A stretch of DNA of 22,007 nt from the NCBI GenBank assembly GCA_945877995.1, contig CAMDXD010000016.1:1-22007 (forward strand), in the 5' to 3' direction. A program made the position numbers and the translations under genes. The notes beneath the pieces are model-generated. The model made no database searches. It was not told where the DNA came from and saw nothing but the letters and a program-made list of their open reading frames with translations. The DNA comes from Bordetella parapertussis. GTDB taxonomy: Bacteria; Pseudomonadota; Gammaproteobacteria; Burkholderiales; CAIKXV01. Below, in pieces: positions 6,897-14,803 of this stretch (the first letter of the stretch is position 1; the number at the start of each line of letters is the position of its first letter).

Positions 6897-8327
6897 ATGA
6901 ACGACCAGACCCGTACCCAGACCTCCACGAACACCCCGGAACAGTCCTCGGCGCCGACGCTGGACCTCGCCCGGTTCGCCGCGACGCACGCGATCAGCCG
7001 CACGCCGGGCAGTCCGTCTGCCGCGGCCCTGGCCGAAGCGCGCCGTGCCTTCCTCAATTCGTTCGGCTGCATGCTCGGCGGGGCCGACGACCCGGCGGTC
7101 GACCTGCTGTGGTCGGCGCTGCGGCCTCACGCCGGCGCGCCTGCGGCCCGGCTGTTCGGCCGCGGCCAGCGCACCGATGCACTGACCGCCGCGCTGGTCA
7201 ACGGCTACTCGAGCAACATCCTCGACTTCGACGACACGCATCTGGCCACGGTGATCCATCCGGGGCCGGCCTGCCTGTCGGCGGTCCTCGCGATCGCCGA
7301 GGCAGGGCCGGACGGAGGCGCGAACGGCATCCCGGGGCTCACCGGTGCAAAGCTGCTCGATGCCTTCCTGATCGGCATGGAGGTAGCCTGCCGGCTGGGC
7401 GTCGCGATCGGTCATGGACACTATGCCCGCGGCTGGCACATCACCGGCACCTGCGGCGTGGTCGGTGCGGCCGTGGCCACCGGCCGCCTGCTCGGCCTCG
7501 ACACGGTGAAGATGGCCCATGCGATCGGCATCGCCGCGACATCGGCGACCGGGCTGGGCGAGATGATGGGCGGCATGTCGAAGAGCTACAACATCGCGCG
7601 CGCCGGCCGCGAAGGCCTGAACGCTGCGCTGATCGCGGCCACCGGCTTCACCTCGTCGCTGCGCGCGATCGAGGCACCGCGTGGCTTCGCCGTCGTGCTG
7701 GCCGACGGATTCGACGAGGACCGTCTCACCGGCTCGCTGGGCGAGCGCTGGGAGGCGGCACTCGACACCTACAAGCCCTATCCCTGCGGCATCGTGCTGC
7801 ATCCGCTGATCGATGGCTGCCTGCAGGTGGCGGCGCAGTCGGGTGCGCCGGCAGCGGCGATCGAGCGTGTCGAGGTGAAGGTGCATCCGCTGGTGATGGT
7901 ACTCACCGGACGCACCGATCCGAAGGACGGGCTCGAGTCGAAGCTGAGCTTCAGCCATGCCTGCGCGGTGGCCCTCGCCGACCGGTCGGCCGGCGTCGAC
8001 CAGTTCACCGACGCGCGCGCAATCGACCCGACGATCGCGGCCCTGCGTACCCGCATCCACCCGGTCGTCGACGAGAGCCTGGGCACCGACCAGTCCGCCG
8101 TGACGCTGATGCTCGCCGACGGCCGCCGCTTCGAGGCACGCGTCGAACATGCGACCGGCAGCGTCGTCAATCCGATGTCCGACGCGGCACTGGATGCGAA
8201 GTTCATCTCGCTTGCCACGCGCACGCTCGGCGCAGACGCAGCGCGCACGCTGTGCACGATGTGCCGTGGCATCGACGACATCGACGATCTCGGTCCGCTG
8301 TTCGCGCGCGCGGCCGGTGGTGGCTGA
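6897..8327 (+). CDS. MmgE/PrpD family protein (2-methylcitrate dehydratase-like)
   Basis: A 476-residue MmgE/PrpD protein. The family includes 2-methylcitrate dehydratase, cis-aconitate decarboxylase and iminodisuccinate epimerase. Family landmarks seen in order are the ILDFDDTH motif with the following HPGPACLSAVLA helix, the GHYARGWHITGTCG segment and GMSKSYNIARAGREGLNAAL. They continue with the GFTSSL..IEAPRGF segment and KPYPCGIVLHPLIDGCL. Full family length. The ATG at 6897 has no clear ribosome site but follows an extended -10-like box. The stop overlaps the start of the next gene by 8 bases. It stands outside any methylcitrate cluster (no prpB or prpC), so the PrpD name should not be taken as its reaction; a hydratase, decarboxylase or epimerase acting on a di- or tricarboxylate is the reasonable range. 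Confidence 0.92.
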   Translation: MNDQTRTQTSTNTPEQSSAPTLDLARFAATHAISRTPGSPSAAALAEARRAFLNSFGCMLGGADDPAVDLLWSALRPHAGAPAARLFGRGQRTDALTAALVNGYSSNILDFDDTHLATVIHPGPACLSAVLAIAEAGPDGGANGIPGLTGAKLLDAFLIGMEVACRLGVAIGHGHYARGWHITGTCGVVGAAVATGRLLGLDTVKMAHAIGIAATSATGLGEMMGGMSKSYNIARAGREGLNAALIAATGFTSSLRAIEAPRGFAVVLADGFDEDRLTGSLGERWEAALDTYKPYPCGIVLHPLIDGCLQVAAQSGAPAAAIERVEVKVHPLVMVLTGRTDPKDGLESKLSFSHACAVALADRSAGVDQFTDARAIDPTIAALRTRIHPVVDESLGTDQSAVTLMLADGRRFEARVEHATGSVVNPMSDAALDAKFISLATRTLGADAARTLCTMCRGIDDIDDLGPLFARAAGGG

Positions 8328-8982
8328 TCCCGCAGTCAGCCCGGCCGGCCTGACGCTGCTGGCCATCGCCTGGGCACTGTACTTCTGCGTGCACTCGCTG
8401 CTCGCGGCCACGCCGGTGAAGGCCGCGGTCGCGGCGCGCCTGCCGCGGCTCGTGCCAGCCTACCGGCTGGCCTACAACGGCGTGGCGCTTGCCGCGCTGC
8501 TGCCGTTGCTGTGGCTGCAGTGGCAGTTGTCCGGTGCCCCGCTGTTCGAGATGCCGGTGCCGGTACGGCTGGCCTGCGACATCACGGCGGTAGCGGCGCT
8601 GGCCGGCTTCCTCTGGACCCTGCGCTGGTACGACATGGGTGCGTTCACCGGGCTGCGCAAAGAGGCGGTCGATGGCAGTGCCGGCTTCACGCTGTCGCCA
8701 CTGCACCGGCATGTCCGGCACCCCTGGTACTTCCTGGCGCTGGTGATCGTCTGGACGCGGCCGATGGATGCGGCGTGGCTGGTGGCCTCGATCGCGATCA
8801 CGCTGTACCTGGTGGTCGGCTCGCACCTGGAGGACGCGAAGCTGGTGGATACCTTCGGCGAGGCCTACCGACGCTATCGTGAACGGGTGCCCGGGCTCTG
8901 GCCGTGGCCCGGGCAGAGCCTGTCCGCCGCCGAGGCCGAAGGATGGATGGCGCGCCATGCAGGCCCCGGCGCGAGCGGCTAG
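8320..8982 (+). CDS. NnrU/isoprenylcysteine methyltransferase-like integral membrane protein
   Basis: A protein of about 220 residues with several hydrophobic segments and, near residues 125-135, RHVRHPWYFLALV. Further on come a hydrophobic helix, HLEDAKLVDTFGEAYRRYRERVP and a final WPWPG. This C-terminal block is the signature shared by isoprenylcysteine carboxyl methyltransferase-like, NnrU and MddA-type membrane proteins. They bind S-adenosylmethionine or serve in poorly defined membrane roles. No ATG is available at the N-terminus: GTG at 8317 or 8320 is the likely start, overlapping the MmgE/PrpD stop by 8 to 11 bases, so translation is probably coupled. Function beyond family is unknown; a methyltransferase role is possible, not shown. 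Confidence 0.78.
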   Translation: MADPAVSPAGLTLLAIAWALYFCVHSLLAATPVKAAVAARLPRLVPAYRLAYNGVALAALLPLLWLQWQLSGAPLFEMPVPVRLACDITAVAALAGFLWTLRWYDMGAFTGLRKEAVDGSAGFTLSPLHRHVRHPWYFLALVIVWTRPMDAAWLVASIAITLYLVVGSHLEDAKLVDTFGEAYRRYRERVPGLWPWPGQSLSAAEAEGWMARHAGPGASG

Positions 8983-9035
8983 CGGGTCCTTTTACGGCAC
9001 AGGCGCCCGCGCGACAGGGACGATCGGCAGGGCGC

Positions 9036-9061
9036 GGTCAGTACAGCAGGTCAGTACAGCA
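9036..9061. repeat. Perfect 13-bp tandem duplication across a stop codon
   Basis: The 13-base unit GGTCAGTACAGCA occurs twice head to tail (9036-9048 and 9049-9061). The second copy contains the last codons and the stop (TCA at 9051-9053, read on the minus strand) of the permease gene. The first copy lies just past the stop. It looks like a recent slippage duplication that leaves the protein unchanged. Confidence 0.9.
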
Positions 9062-10424
9062 GGTATGCGTACAGGTTCAGCGCGACGATCGACACGCCCA
9101 GCATCGTGACGAGGTAGGGCAGGTTCCACCGCATGTAGGTGCCGATCGGGATGCCGTAGCGTGCCTGCATGGTCAGCACCGTGCCCGAGGTAGCGCAGGC
9201 CGGCAGGCCGATCGCCCATGAGCAGAGGAAGGCCAGCGCGAGCAGGTTGGGCTCGGGCGACAGCGGTGCCAGCCAGACGCCGACCAGCGGGATCGACACG
9301 ATGGTATGCAGGCCGGCCCAGGCGACCAGCGTACAGATCACCAGGACGATGCTCGCTTCCAGCCCACCGAAACCGGTGAACGGTGTACCGATGTCGAACG
9401 CGGTAAGCAGCGCCGACAGGCCGGAGGCGAGCAGCCCGGCCGCCATGAAGATCCACAGTTCACCGGCCAGCCCCGGCAGTCGCGTCGGCACATGCCGCTG
9501 CAGCCGTGCGGACGCGGCGGACGCGCCCTGCTTCGCCGCCAGCGCAACCCAGGTGATCGCGATCGCCAGTATCGCGATCACCGGCTGGATCGACCACGCG
9601 GGCTTCCATTCATGGATCGCGAACACGCCGATCGCCAGCGCGAACGGGATCCACAGGCCACCGACGTCCACCGGATAGCCTTCGAAGTCGCGGGCATGGT
9701 CGAAGCGGGCCGTGGACAGCCAGACCCACAACACCAGGGTCGCGATCACGCCGAGCGGCAGGCCCATCAGCACCAGGGTGAACAGGCTCGAGCCCTTCGC
9801 CACGGTGAGCGCGACCGCCATCGCACCGAGGAACGGCGACCAGAACGCACAGGTAGAGAAGGCGGTGCCGAGGGCCATCGCCTGCTGGCGGGTGAGCGTG
9901 CCTTCCGGCGGCACCGGATAGTCCGGCACCGGCACGCCTGGTCCTGGCGGGCGGCGCAACCGGTCAGCCGCGATCAGCGCGGCGGTGAGGTTGATCACCC
10001 CGCCGAACAGGTGCACGCCGGCGATCGTGCGCAACAACGCGAGCCGGCCGCGGCGCAGCGGTGCCGGCTCGCTGCCCGGCTCGCCGTCCGTCTCGCGCAC
10101 GCTGACCAGCGGCAGGAAGGCGACGCCGACCAGCATCGCGATGATCATCGTGTTCATCGTGAGCGCGCGCGCAAGCAGGCCCGACTGCCCGTGCAGCGCG
10201 CCCCAGGCCATGCCTGCAGCACCGAGCACGCCCATCACCACCACCATCACCCGCTGACGATGGCCAAGACGGTACCAGAGCGGTATGGCGGCCGCCCATG
10301 CGACCGATCCGGGCAGCCAGTCCGGGATCGTGGGCACGATCTCGGCGGCGATCGCGAGTGCAACCACCGACATCAGCAGCCAGCCGCTGAGCCGATGCCG
10401 ACCGGACGGTTGCGGTTCACCCAT
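9051..10424 (-). CDS. Polytopic membrane permease, ion-transporter-superfamily-like, unassigned substrate
   Basis: A 457-residue inner-membrane protein with roughly 11 or 12 hydrophobic helices and short loops. Two similar small-residue segments are spaced as in two-fold repeated carriers: STCAFWSPFLGAMAVAL (190-206) and LPACATSGTVLTMQARYG (407-424). Their Ser/Thr-Gly-rich re-entrant look resembles carriers of the ion-transporter superfamily for anions or carboxylates, but I do not recognise a named family. The ATG at 10424 is the first with a sensible N-terminus; longer versions run into the divergent gene. TGCTATAGT ends 7 bases upstream, so the mRNA may be leaderless. The gene converges with the NnrU-like gene and diverges from another membrane protein. 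Confidence 0.75.
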   Translation of the reverse strand: MGEPQPSGRHRLSGWLLMSVVALAIAAEIVPTIPDWLPGSVAWAAAIPLWYRLGHRQRVMVVVMGVLGAAGMAWGALHGQSGLLARALTMNTMIIAMLVGVAFLPLVSVRETDGEPGSEPAPLRRGRLALLRTIAGVHLFGGVINLTAALIAADRLRRPPGPGVPVPDYPVPPEGTLTRQQAMALGTAFSTCAFWSPFLGAMAVALTVAKGSSLFTLVLMGLPLGVIATLVLWVWLSTARFDHARDFEGYPVDVGGLWIPFALAIGVFAIHEWKPAWSIQPVIAILAIAITWVALAAKQGASAASARLQRHVPTRLPGLAGELWIFMAAGLLASGLSALLTAFDIGTPFTGFGGLEASIVLVICTLVAWAGLHTIVSIPLVGVWLAPLSPEPNLLALAFLCSWAIGLPACATSGTVLTMQARYGIPIGTYMRWNLPYLVTMLGVSIVALNLYAYLLY

Positions 10425-10431
10425 GCCACCG

Positions 10432-10440
10432 ACTATAGCA
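10432..10440 (-). promoter_or_regulatory. Extended -10 element TGCTATAGT before the permease start
   Basis: On the minus strand TG-C-TATAGT (hexamer 10437-10432, 5 of 6 matches to TATAAT) is followed by 7 bases and then the ATG at 10424. A start site 7 bases past the box would be the A of the ATG or its neighbour, giving a leaderless message. No good -35 is seen, as is usual for extended -10 promoters. Confidence 0.5.
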
Positions 10441-10503
10441 GCCGGCCTGCCGCGCCTGCCCGCCGCGCTTGCCGGCATCCACGCGCGAGGGCACTCTCCA
10501 CGC

Positions 10504-11277
10504 ATGGGTTCGCTCTTCCTGCTCAAGCTCGCGACAATGCCGCTGGTGATCGTCACCGCGACGCTGGCCGGCCGGCGCTACGGCGCGGCCGTTGCCGGGC
10601 TGATACTCGGGCTGCCGATCGTATCTGGTCCGATCTCGGTGTTCGTCGCGGTCGAACAGGGCATCGGCTTCGCACGCGAGGCGGCCTCAGGCACGCTGCT
10701 CGGGCTGATCGCGCTGGCGACCTACTGCCTGTCCTACGGCTTCGCCGCGCGCCGCTTCGCATGGCCGGGCGCGCTCGCCTGCGGCCTCTCGGCAACGGCA
10801 TCGATGGTCTGGCTGCTCGACACGATCGCGCTGCCGGAGTCGGCCGTGATCTGGGTCACCGCATCGGCGATCGTGGTGGCGATACGGGTCTGCCCGGCAC
10901 CCGGCCCGGCACTGAGCCGCAAGCCACCGCCGGCCTGGGACCTGCCCGCGCGCATCATCGTGTCGACCACCTTCATGATGACGGTGACCCTGCTCGCCGC
11001 CTCGATCGGACCAACGATGACCGGCATGGCCTCGACATTCCCGGTGATGCTGTCGGTGATGGCACCGTTCACCCATCGCGTCGAAGGACAGGCGGCCGTG
11101 TTGTCGCTGCTGCGCGGCTGCATCGAAGGCCTGGTCACCTTCGCGCTGTTCTTTCAGGTGCTGAAGATGACGCTGGGTACGTGGCCAGCGCCGCTTGCCT
11201 ATGGCTGCGCGTTGCTTGCGACGCTCATCGTTGCAGCGGGCGTCCTCACCCTGCAGCGCCGCCGCGCCCGAGACTGA
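10504..11277 (+). CDS. Conserved-looking integral membrane protein of unknown function
   Basis: A 257-residue, strongly hydrophobic protein with about eight predicted membrane segments. The N-terminal part has KLATMPLVIV, then GRRYGAAVAGLILGLP and SGPISVFVAVEQG, a glycine-rich helix pair that may form a small repeated unit. A matching stretch occurs in the second half (SIGPTMTGMASTFPVM and AAVLSLLRGCIEG). I do not recognise a named family. The ATG at 10504 is preferred because the frame upstream overlaps the divergent permease; GAGGG at 10488-10492 is rather far upstream. It ends in a hairpin shared with the facing Bug gene. The pairing with the divergent permease, also unassigned, may be functional. 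Confidence 0.72.
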   Translation: MGSLFLLKLATMPLVIVTATLAGRRYGAAVAGLILGLPIVSGPISVFVAVEQGIGFAREAASGTLLGLIALATYCLSYGFAARRFAWPGALACGLSATASMVWLLDTIALPESAVIWVTASAIVVAIRVCPAPGPALSRKPPPAWDLPARIIVSTTFMMTVTLLAASIGPTMTGMASTFPVMLSVMAPFTHRVEGQAAVLSLLRGCIEGLVTFALFFQVLKMTLGTWPAPLAYGCALLATLIVAAGVLTLQRRRARD

Positions 11278-11302
11278 AAACCTGGGTCAGACACGGTTTT
11301 CA
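11275..11302. terminator. Bidirectional hairpin containing both convergent stop codons; REP-like sequence
   Basis: TGAAAACC (11275-11282) and GGTTTTCA (11295-11302) form a perfect 8-bp stem with a 12-base loop, TGGGTCAGACAC. The left arm starts with the TGA of the plus-strand membrane gene and the right arm ends with the reverse-complement stop of the minus-strand Bug gene. The A-run and T-run in the arms give each direction a short T-stretch at the 3' side, as in bidirectional terminators. The core also resembles, from memory, a GGGTCAGACAC-type palindromic repeat found scattered in proteobacterial genomes; only one copy is in this window. Confidence 0.65.
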
Positions 11303-12298
11303 TTCGACCTTCAGCCCGGCGAGTCCGATCGCGGTCTGGAAGCGCTTGTACTCTTCGCGGATCAACTGCAGGAAGGCCTCCGGCGTGCTGGACATGGCTT
11401 CGCCGCCCTGGCGTTCCATCTGCTCGCGCGTCACCGGATCGTCGACGACCTTGACCACTGCGGCGCGCAGCCGCTCGTACAGCGGCTTCGGCGGACCGGC
11501 GCGCGAGGGTCCGGCAGGCAACATCAGCCCCATCCAGCCGGTGGATACATAGCCCGGCACGCCTGCTTCGCCGATCGTCGGCAGGGTCGGCGTCACCACG
11601 GAGCGCTTCTCGCCGCCGGTGGCGACCGCGCGAAGCTTGCCGGCACGCACATGGCCGATCACCGCCGGCATCGGTGCGATCGTCACCTGCGCCTCGTTGC
11701 CGATCACTGCGACCAGGGACGCGCCCCCCTTGTACGGCACGTGCTGCACGTTGATGCCCGTCATGTGGGTGAACAGCACGCCCGCCAGGTGGCTCTGGAA
11801 GCCCGAGCCCGCGTTCGACATGTTGAGCTTCCCGGGGTTGGCCTTCGCATGCGCGATCAGTTCCGGCACGGTCTGCACCGGAAGCGTGGGCGTGACCACC
11901 AGCATGTTCTGGGTGATCGCGACCAGCGACAACGGCACGAAGTCGCGGATCGGATCGTAGGTGATGCCCTTGTAGATCTGCGGCGTGATCACCTGCATGC
12001 CGGTGGAGCTGACCAGCAGGGTGTAGCCATCCGCCGCCGCGCGCGACGCGATCTCGCCGCCGATGAGTCCGCCCGCGCCAGCGCGGTTGTCCGGGACGAT
12101 CTGCGCGCCGAGCTCCTCGCCCAGGCGCACGCCGAGCACGCGAGACAGTGCATCGACGGAGGTCCCGGGCGTGTTGGCAATGATCAGCCGCACCGGCTTC
12201 ACGGGGTACGACGGCGGAGATGCCCCTTGCGCAGGAACGATGGACAACATCGTGCAGGCAGCAACGAGAGCGACGACCGACGGGCGGTTGAAGGGCAT
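11300..12298 (-). CDS. Bug/TctC-family substrate-binding protein (second copy type)
   Basis: A 332-residue periplasmic receptor of the TTT system. A short positive N-terminus and hydrophobic core (about 7-24) end at a PAQGA cleavage region near residue 26. The mature part has YPVKPVRLIIANTPG with Asp in TSVDAL, DNRAGAGG, AADGYTLL, ITYDPIRDFVPLS and the VVTPTLPVQTV segment. GGAGG (12307-12311) with an 8-base spacer fixes the ATG at 12298. It is distinct in sequence from the other Bug protein in the window, so this is not a recent duplicate. It follows the secreted protease on the same strand after 136 bases and its end shares a hairpin with the facing gene. No TctAB partners nearby; ligand unknown. 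Confidence 0.93.
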   Translation of the reverse strand: MPFNRPSVVALVAACTMLSIVPAQGASPPSYPVKPVRLIIANTPGTSVDALSRVLGVRLGEELGAQIVPDNRAGAGGLIGGEIASRAAADGYTLLVSSTGMQVITPQIYKGITYDPIRDFVPLSLVAITQNMLVVTPTLPVQTVPELIAHAKANPGKLNMSNAGSGFQSHLAGVLFTHMTGINVQHVPYKGGASLVAVIGNEAQVTIAPMPAVIGHVRAGKLRAVATGGEKRSVVTPTLPTIGEAGVPGYVSTGWMGLMLPAGPSRAGPPKPLYERLRAAVVKVVDDPVTREQMERQGGEAMSSTPEAFLQLIREEYKRFQTAIGLAGLKVE

Positions 12299-12434
12299 TG
12301 TCGTTTCCTCCTCGGGAATACGCCGATGCCTTCCTTGCACCGCAGGAGCCGGCGCTTCGGGCAATCTGGCGCTCCGGACAGTCTACGACGACCCTCTGCG
12401 AAACGCCAACGTACTGCGTCGAACAGCGCAGCGC

Positions 12435-14744
12435 TCAGAACGCCGAGGTCCACATCAGGCCGACCGTCCGCTTGTCGTTGCCCGCGATGTTCAACGCATC
12501 CTGCGAAAGCGTGAACTGCAGGCCCAGACGCGAAGTCCTCGACAGGGGTGTGTCGTAGCCGATGCGGTAGTCCCGCTGTCGCCCGGTCGGTGCGAGGTCC
12601 ACCTGTTCGATGCCGGCCGAGGCGACACCGGTGACCGGGTCGATCGAGGTCACCGCAAGGCTCGCGCTACCCGCGGTCACCCGCAGCGGCTGCCGGAAGG
12701 AAACGCTGATCCGGTCGGCCGGGCGGAACAGTTCCGACACGACGTAGCGTGCACCGAACGCCTGCGCCCGGATATCGCCGGTGCCAGTCAGCAGGCTTGC
12801 ATCGCCGGCCTGCCCCGACCGGGTCGTCGACTGCGATGCCTCGATGAACACGCTTTCGCGAGCACTCAGCGAAATCAGGGCCGATGCGCCGATCTCGGTG
12901 CTCTGGCGACCGCTGCCCAGGCCGACCGCCGACGACTCGCTGTAGCTGCTGCCGAGCAGCCCGTTGCGTTCGTCCAGAGACTGGGTGGAGACGCCAAACT
13001 GCAGCCGCTCGTGCACCCGCCAGGTGATGCCCGCACCGACGACAGTCGCCTTCTGTGCGAGCGGCATCGCTGCCGATTCCAGCGGCGACTGCGACAGGCC
13101 GGCGCTGCCGCTGTAGGCGAACGCCACGCGCACGCCGCCACCGAGAGGCATGCCGGCGGCCAGGGTGCTACCGCCCTGGCTGAGCGAAAAAAAGTTTGTC
13201 GCCATCTCTCCGGCTGCGGTGGCGGCGTCTTCAGAGCCATACAGTGCGCGCGTGTAGGAATACTGCACCGGCAACGCCGTGCCGTAACCGAACGCCAGCA
13301 CCGCGCCGCTGCGATCCTCGAGCAGCGCGTACCCGGCACGAGACGGCTGGACGGCGTCCGGGTCCTGTCCGAACACGCCGAGCAAAGACAGGCGGTCAAG
13401 TGCGGCTGGAGCCAGCATCGACAGTTCGCCGCCGTCGAAGGCCATCTTGCGCACGCCTGCGTTCGGGTTGATCGGCAGCGCGTTCAGCTGCGCCGCGACC
13501 GATGGCGTCCGGATCAGGCCGGACAGGTTGACCGAGAAGTTGCGCCGATAACCGTCGAGCACGGTGTAGCGCGCGAGCTTCGACTGCACCGCCGAAAGGT
13601 TGCCGAGCGCGCCGCTGGAAATCATCGAACCGGTGAGCGAGGCCACCGGCACCGCCCTGCCGTTCGCCTGCGTCACCATGAGCGTGCCGTAGGGGTTGAA
13701 AGCCGTCGCCAGGTTCACCAGGCCGTTACCGTAGGTGCTGTCCACGCCACTCGCGCCCAGGTCGGTGGCAGTGGCGAGCAGCAGGTTCGCGGCAGTGCCG
13801 TTGGTGCGCAGGATCGGCCACGCACCCTGCAGCAGGAGCAGCGAGCCGCTGACCAGCGGCGCCGACATCGAGGTGCCGCTCCACGCGGCGTAGGCGCCAT
13901 TGCCGCTCGTGGCTGCCGGTGCAAGGATGTTCTCGCCCGGCGCCGTCACCCAGCGCGCGGCATACGAGGTCGCCTTCGCGCTGGTGTCCACCAGCGATCC
14001 CGAGCCCGGACGGTTGCTGAAGGAGGATACGGTGCCCGACGCCTTCACCGAGCCGACGAACACCAGCCTCGACACCGCCGCAGCCGTAAGGCCGCGGGTG
14101 TTCGCGCCGCCGAGCAGGTTCTGCGCGCTGTTGCCCCCGGCCCAGACGATGAACGAACCTTTCCCGGCGGCGTAGTTGATCGCGGACACGAGTTCGGGCG
14201 TGTTGCCGAAGGTCAGCGACAGGTTGATCACGCTGGCACCGGCGTTTGCCGCGCGTACCAGGCCGTTGGCGACATCGGTCGAGTAGCCAGAACCGGACGC
14301 GTTGAGCACCTTCTGCGCAACGATGTTCGCGTTGGGCGCCATGCCGATCACGCTGCCGGCCGGCGTCGAATAGCCACCGTAATTGACCGAGAACGGCATC
14401 CGCGCGTTCGCCGCGGCGATCGCAGCGACCGCGGTGCCGTGGTTGTTGTCGTCGTTCGCGCCGCTCGAACACCGAAACGTGACCGCCGCGCAGCCGCTCA
14501 GTGCCTTGGACACCTGCCCGGCTGCGAACACGCTGTTGCCCGCGGCAATGCCGGTATCGACGACACCGAGCACCTGCCCGGTGCCCCACTGGCCGGCAGA
14601 CAGGATCGCCGGCGTGACTTTCATCTGCGCGAGCCAGGGCGCGACCGGCTGTGCGCGGGCCTGCGTGGCCATGCCGAATGCGGCTGAAGCGACCGCCAGG
14701 AAGAGTGCCTTGCGCGGCACGTCGCGCGTGGTTGCGTTGACCAT
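12435..14744 (-). CDS. Secreted S8 (subtilisin-like) serine protease with C-terminal beta-barrel-like domain
   Basis: A 769-residue exported protease. A signal peptide (about 1-31, ending QARAQ) leads into an S8 domain (about 35-350). Its triad is Asp63 in GVVDTG, His102 in NNHGTA and Ser292 in GTSMSAP, with oxyanion Asn205 in AGGNS. Cys85 and Cys92 could form a disulfide. The rest (about 360-769) lacks repeats; the last 260 residues alternate polar and hydrophobic residues and end in MWTSAF with a terminal Phe. This resembles outer-membrane barrels, so an autotransporter-like surface protease is likely. GAGGG (14751-14755) with a 6-base spacer supports the ATG at 14744. The leader carries a c-di-GMP riboswitch. 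The passenger is short and no separate linker helix is obvious, so the barrel call is weaker than the protease call. Confidence 0.9.
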   Translation of the reverse strand: MVNATTRDVPRKALFLAVASAAFGMATQARAQPVAPWLAQMKVTPAILSAGQWGTGQVLGVVDTGIAAGNSVFAAGQVSKALSGCAAVTFRCSSGANDDNNHGTAVAAIAAANARMPFSVNYGGYSTPAGSVIGMAPNANIVAQKVLNASGSGYSTDVANGLVRAANAGASVINLSLTFGNTPELVSAINYAAGKGSFIVWAGGNSAQNLLGGANTRGLTAAAVSRLVFVGSVKASGTVSSFSNRPGSGSLVDTSAKATSYAARWVTAPGENILAPAATSGNGAYAAWSGTSMSAPLVSGSLLLLQGAWPILRTNGTAANLLLATATDLGASGVDSTYGNGLVNLATAFNPYGTLMVTQANGRAVPVASLTGSMISSGALGNLSAVQSKLARYTVLDGYRRNFSVNLSGLIRTPSVAAQLNALPINPNAGVRKMAFDGGELSMLAPAALDRLSLLGVFGQDPDAVQPSRAGYALLEDRSGAVLAFGYGTALPVQYSYTRALYGSEDAATAAGEMATNFFSLSQGGSTLAAGMPLGGGVRVAFAYSGSAGLSQSPLESAAMPLAQKATVVGAGITWRVHERLQFGVSTQSLDERNGLLGSSYSESSAVGLGSGRQSTEIGASALISLSARESVFIEASQSTTRSGQAGDASLLTGTGDIRAQAFGARYVVSELFRPADRISVSFRQPLRVTAGSASLAVTSIDPVTGVASAGIEQVDLAPTGRQRDYRIGYDTPLSRTSRLGLQFTLSQDALNIAGNDKRTVGLMWTSAF

Positions 14745-14803
14745 CAGTAGCCCTCGAAGTGTGCGGGCGATGACGGCGGCGCGGGCAGTCCTGTGCGGGA
14801 TCT

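Noticed and set aside
6897..8327. Calling the MmgE/PrpD protein PrpD of the methylcitrate cycle
   Set aside because: No prpB, prpC or acnD neighbours, and the family covers several reactions.
9007..9037. Possible terminator hairpin CCGCGC/GCGCGG between convergent genes
   Set aside because: Only 6 bp with a 19-base loop and no T-tract; chance pairing is likely in this base composition.
12063..14687. An 874-codon plus-strand open frame over the protease gene
   Set aside because: Arg-rich shadow without domains; the minus strand encodes the intact S8 triad.
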